Source of the DNA: Halomarina halobia
GTDB taxonomy: Archaea; Halobacteriota; Halobacteria; Halobacteriales; Haloarculaceae
Length of the DNA: 64,000 nt
NCBI RefSeq assembly: GCF_029338575.1
Contig: NZ_CP119993.1
Coordinates: forward strand, 744,001 to 808,000
Direction of reading: 5' to 3'
In this document: piece after piece, positions 63,116 to 64,000 of the stretch
How positions within the stretch are numbered: the stretch's first letter is position 1
Layout of the letters: each line of letters begins with the position of its first letter
Made by a program: the position numbers and the translations under genes
The notes under the pieces: generated by a model
The model's database searches: none
What the model saw: only the letters and a program-made list of their open reading frames with translations
What the model was told of the DNA's origin: nothing

Positions 63116-64000
63116 ATGCAGGACGCGTACATCGTTGACGCGGTCCGTACCCCCTTCGGGAAGCGCGACGGTTCGTTCCGTGACACGCATCCACAGGACC
63201 TCGCGGCGGAACCGCTGGTGGCACTGGAAGAGCGCAACGGTTTCACGGGGCCAGACGACATTGAAGACGTCATCTACGGCTGTGTCGATCCAGTAGACGA
63301 GCAGGCGAACAACATCGCACGGCTCGCACCGATGATCGCCGGATGGGGCGACGACGTCCCGGGCGTCCAGCTCGACCGGATGTGCGGATCGGGCCAGCAA
63401 GCGATTAACTTCGCCGCGGGGCAGATTCGCTCGGGATTCCATGACGTCATTATCGCGGGCGGTGTCGAGCATATGACCTGCGTCCCGATGGGGTCGGCTG
63501 GTAATAGTATCGCCAACAGCTACTTCGAGTACTTCGACGAGTTGACGACTCAGGGAGAGGGTGCCGAGCGCATCGCGGCCAACGGTGGATACACTCGTGA
63601 GAAGCTCGATTCCATCGCCGTCGACTCCCAGCATCGCTGGGGTGAGGCTGCCGAGAGCGGTAAGTACGACGAGCAGGTCGTCCCGGTCGAGGTCGAACTG
63701 GACGGCGAGCACGTTATGGTCGAACAAGACGAACACCCACGACCCGAGACGGACGTCGAGACGCTCGCCGAACTGCCCCTCGCCTTCCGCGAGAAGGGTA
63801 ACGGTGTCATCCACGCAGGCAACTCCTCGGGTATCGTCGACGGATCGGCTGCTACGCTCGTCGCATCCGGCGACGCTTGCGAGGAGCACGACTGGGAGCC
63901 GAAAGCCCGCATCGTCGATACGCACGTCGTCGGTGTCGACCCGGTGACGATGCTCAGGGGGCCAATTCCCGCGACGAACGAGTTGCTCGAAGAGAACGAC
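63116..64000 (+). CDS. Thiolase (acetyl-CoA C-acyltransferase), truncated by window end
   Basis: The frame from ATG 63116 is open to the last base (295 codons of an expected 380-390). The start MQDAYIVDAVRTPFGKRDG is typical. The nucleophile is Cys90 in LDRMCGSGQQAINFAAG, followed by AGGVEHMTCVPMG. The missing C-terminal third should carry the His and second Cys. Thiolases of this degradative type cleave 3-ketoacyl-CoA, the last step of beta-oxidation, which completes the pathway encoded by the surrounding genes. The TATA-like element is weak. Confidence 0.9.
   Translation, partial: MQDAYIVDAVRTPFGKRDGSFRDTHPQDLAAEPLVALEERNGFTGPDDIEDVIYGCVDPVDEQANNIARLAPMIAGWGDDVPGVQLDRMCGSGQQAINFAAGQIRSGFHDVIIAGGVEHMTCVPMGSAGNSIANSYFEYFDELTTQGEGAERIAANGGYTREKLDSIAVDSQHRWGEAAESGKYDEQVVPVEVELDGEHVMVEQDEHPRPETDVETLAELPLAFREKGNGVIHAGNSSGIVDGSAATLVASGDACEEHDWEPKARIVDTHVVGVDPVTMLRGPIPATNELLEEND

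Overview
The window looks like accessory DNA from a halophilic archaeon (class Halobacteria). The supporting signs are strongly acidic predicted proteins, high GC coding DNA, Tat-type lipoprotein signals ending in a lipobox, archaeal TATA boxes about 25-33 bases upstream of start codons with little or no leader, a TrmB-type regulator, an F420-type oxidoreductase, and remnants of haloarchaeal IS6- and IS4-type elements. No genus can be named. I saw no rRNA, tRNA or CRISPR array.

Region 1 (1-17.0 kb) is a sugar-uptake and desulfation locus. A TrmB-like regulator precedes a complete CUT1 ABC importer (Tat lipoprotein binder, two permeases, MalK-like ATPase). Four Cys-type sulfatases follow, with a Wzx-like flippase, a small DUF1450 protein, a formylglycine-generating enzyme with both active-site cysteines, and an AGE-family sugar isomerase/epimerase. 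None of the sulfatases or the FGE has a signal peptide, so the importer, cytoplasmic desulfation and isomerisation fit one pathway for a sulfated sugar. Two of the sulfatase genes share a 188-bp identical tract.

Region 2 (17.0-20.7 kb) is decayed, relatively AT-rich DNA with palindromes. It contains one copy of a diverged block that recurs near 46 kb.

Region 3 (20.4-44.0 kb) is a catabolic cluster: aldo/keto reductase, MmsA-like aldehyde dehydrogenase, HpcH/HpaI aldolase, two zinc alcohol dehydrogenases, an enolase-superfamily sugar-acid dehydratase, Gfo/Idh oxidoreductase, two IolE-like TIM barrels, a CUT2 ABC importer whose permease carries an extra C-terminal membrane domain, UspA, an F420-type oxidoreductase, a TPP enzyme, an SDR and an IclR regulator. 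Eight 17-bp palindromes of the form GTTCGY-N5-RCGAAC occur from 20.4 to 44.0 kb, including one at the IclR promoter, and I propose them as the regulon's operator. The enzyme set resembles cyclitol (inositol-like) or sugar-acid degradation, but the substrate is not proven. Pseudogenes (Gfo/Idh, SDR, PEP carboxylase C-terminus, an unrecognised gene) are interspersed.

Region 4 (44.0-47.9 kb) is a mobile-element graveyard: an IS6-type transposase with in-frame stops, a 478-bp segment with 15-bp terminal inverted repeats, the second copy of the diverged block, and a frameshifted IS4-type transposase.

Region 5 (48.0-64.0 kb) is an acyl-CoA degradation cluster: five acyl-CoA dehydrogenases (two forming a tight pair), two intact acyl-CoA ligases, a CaiB/racemase-type protein, a MaoC hydratase, an enoyl-CoA hydratase and a thiolase cut by the window end. 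Three decayed genes (ligase, NADPH-F420 reductase, phosphotransferase) lie among them.
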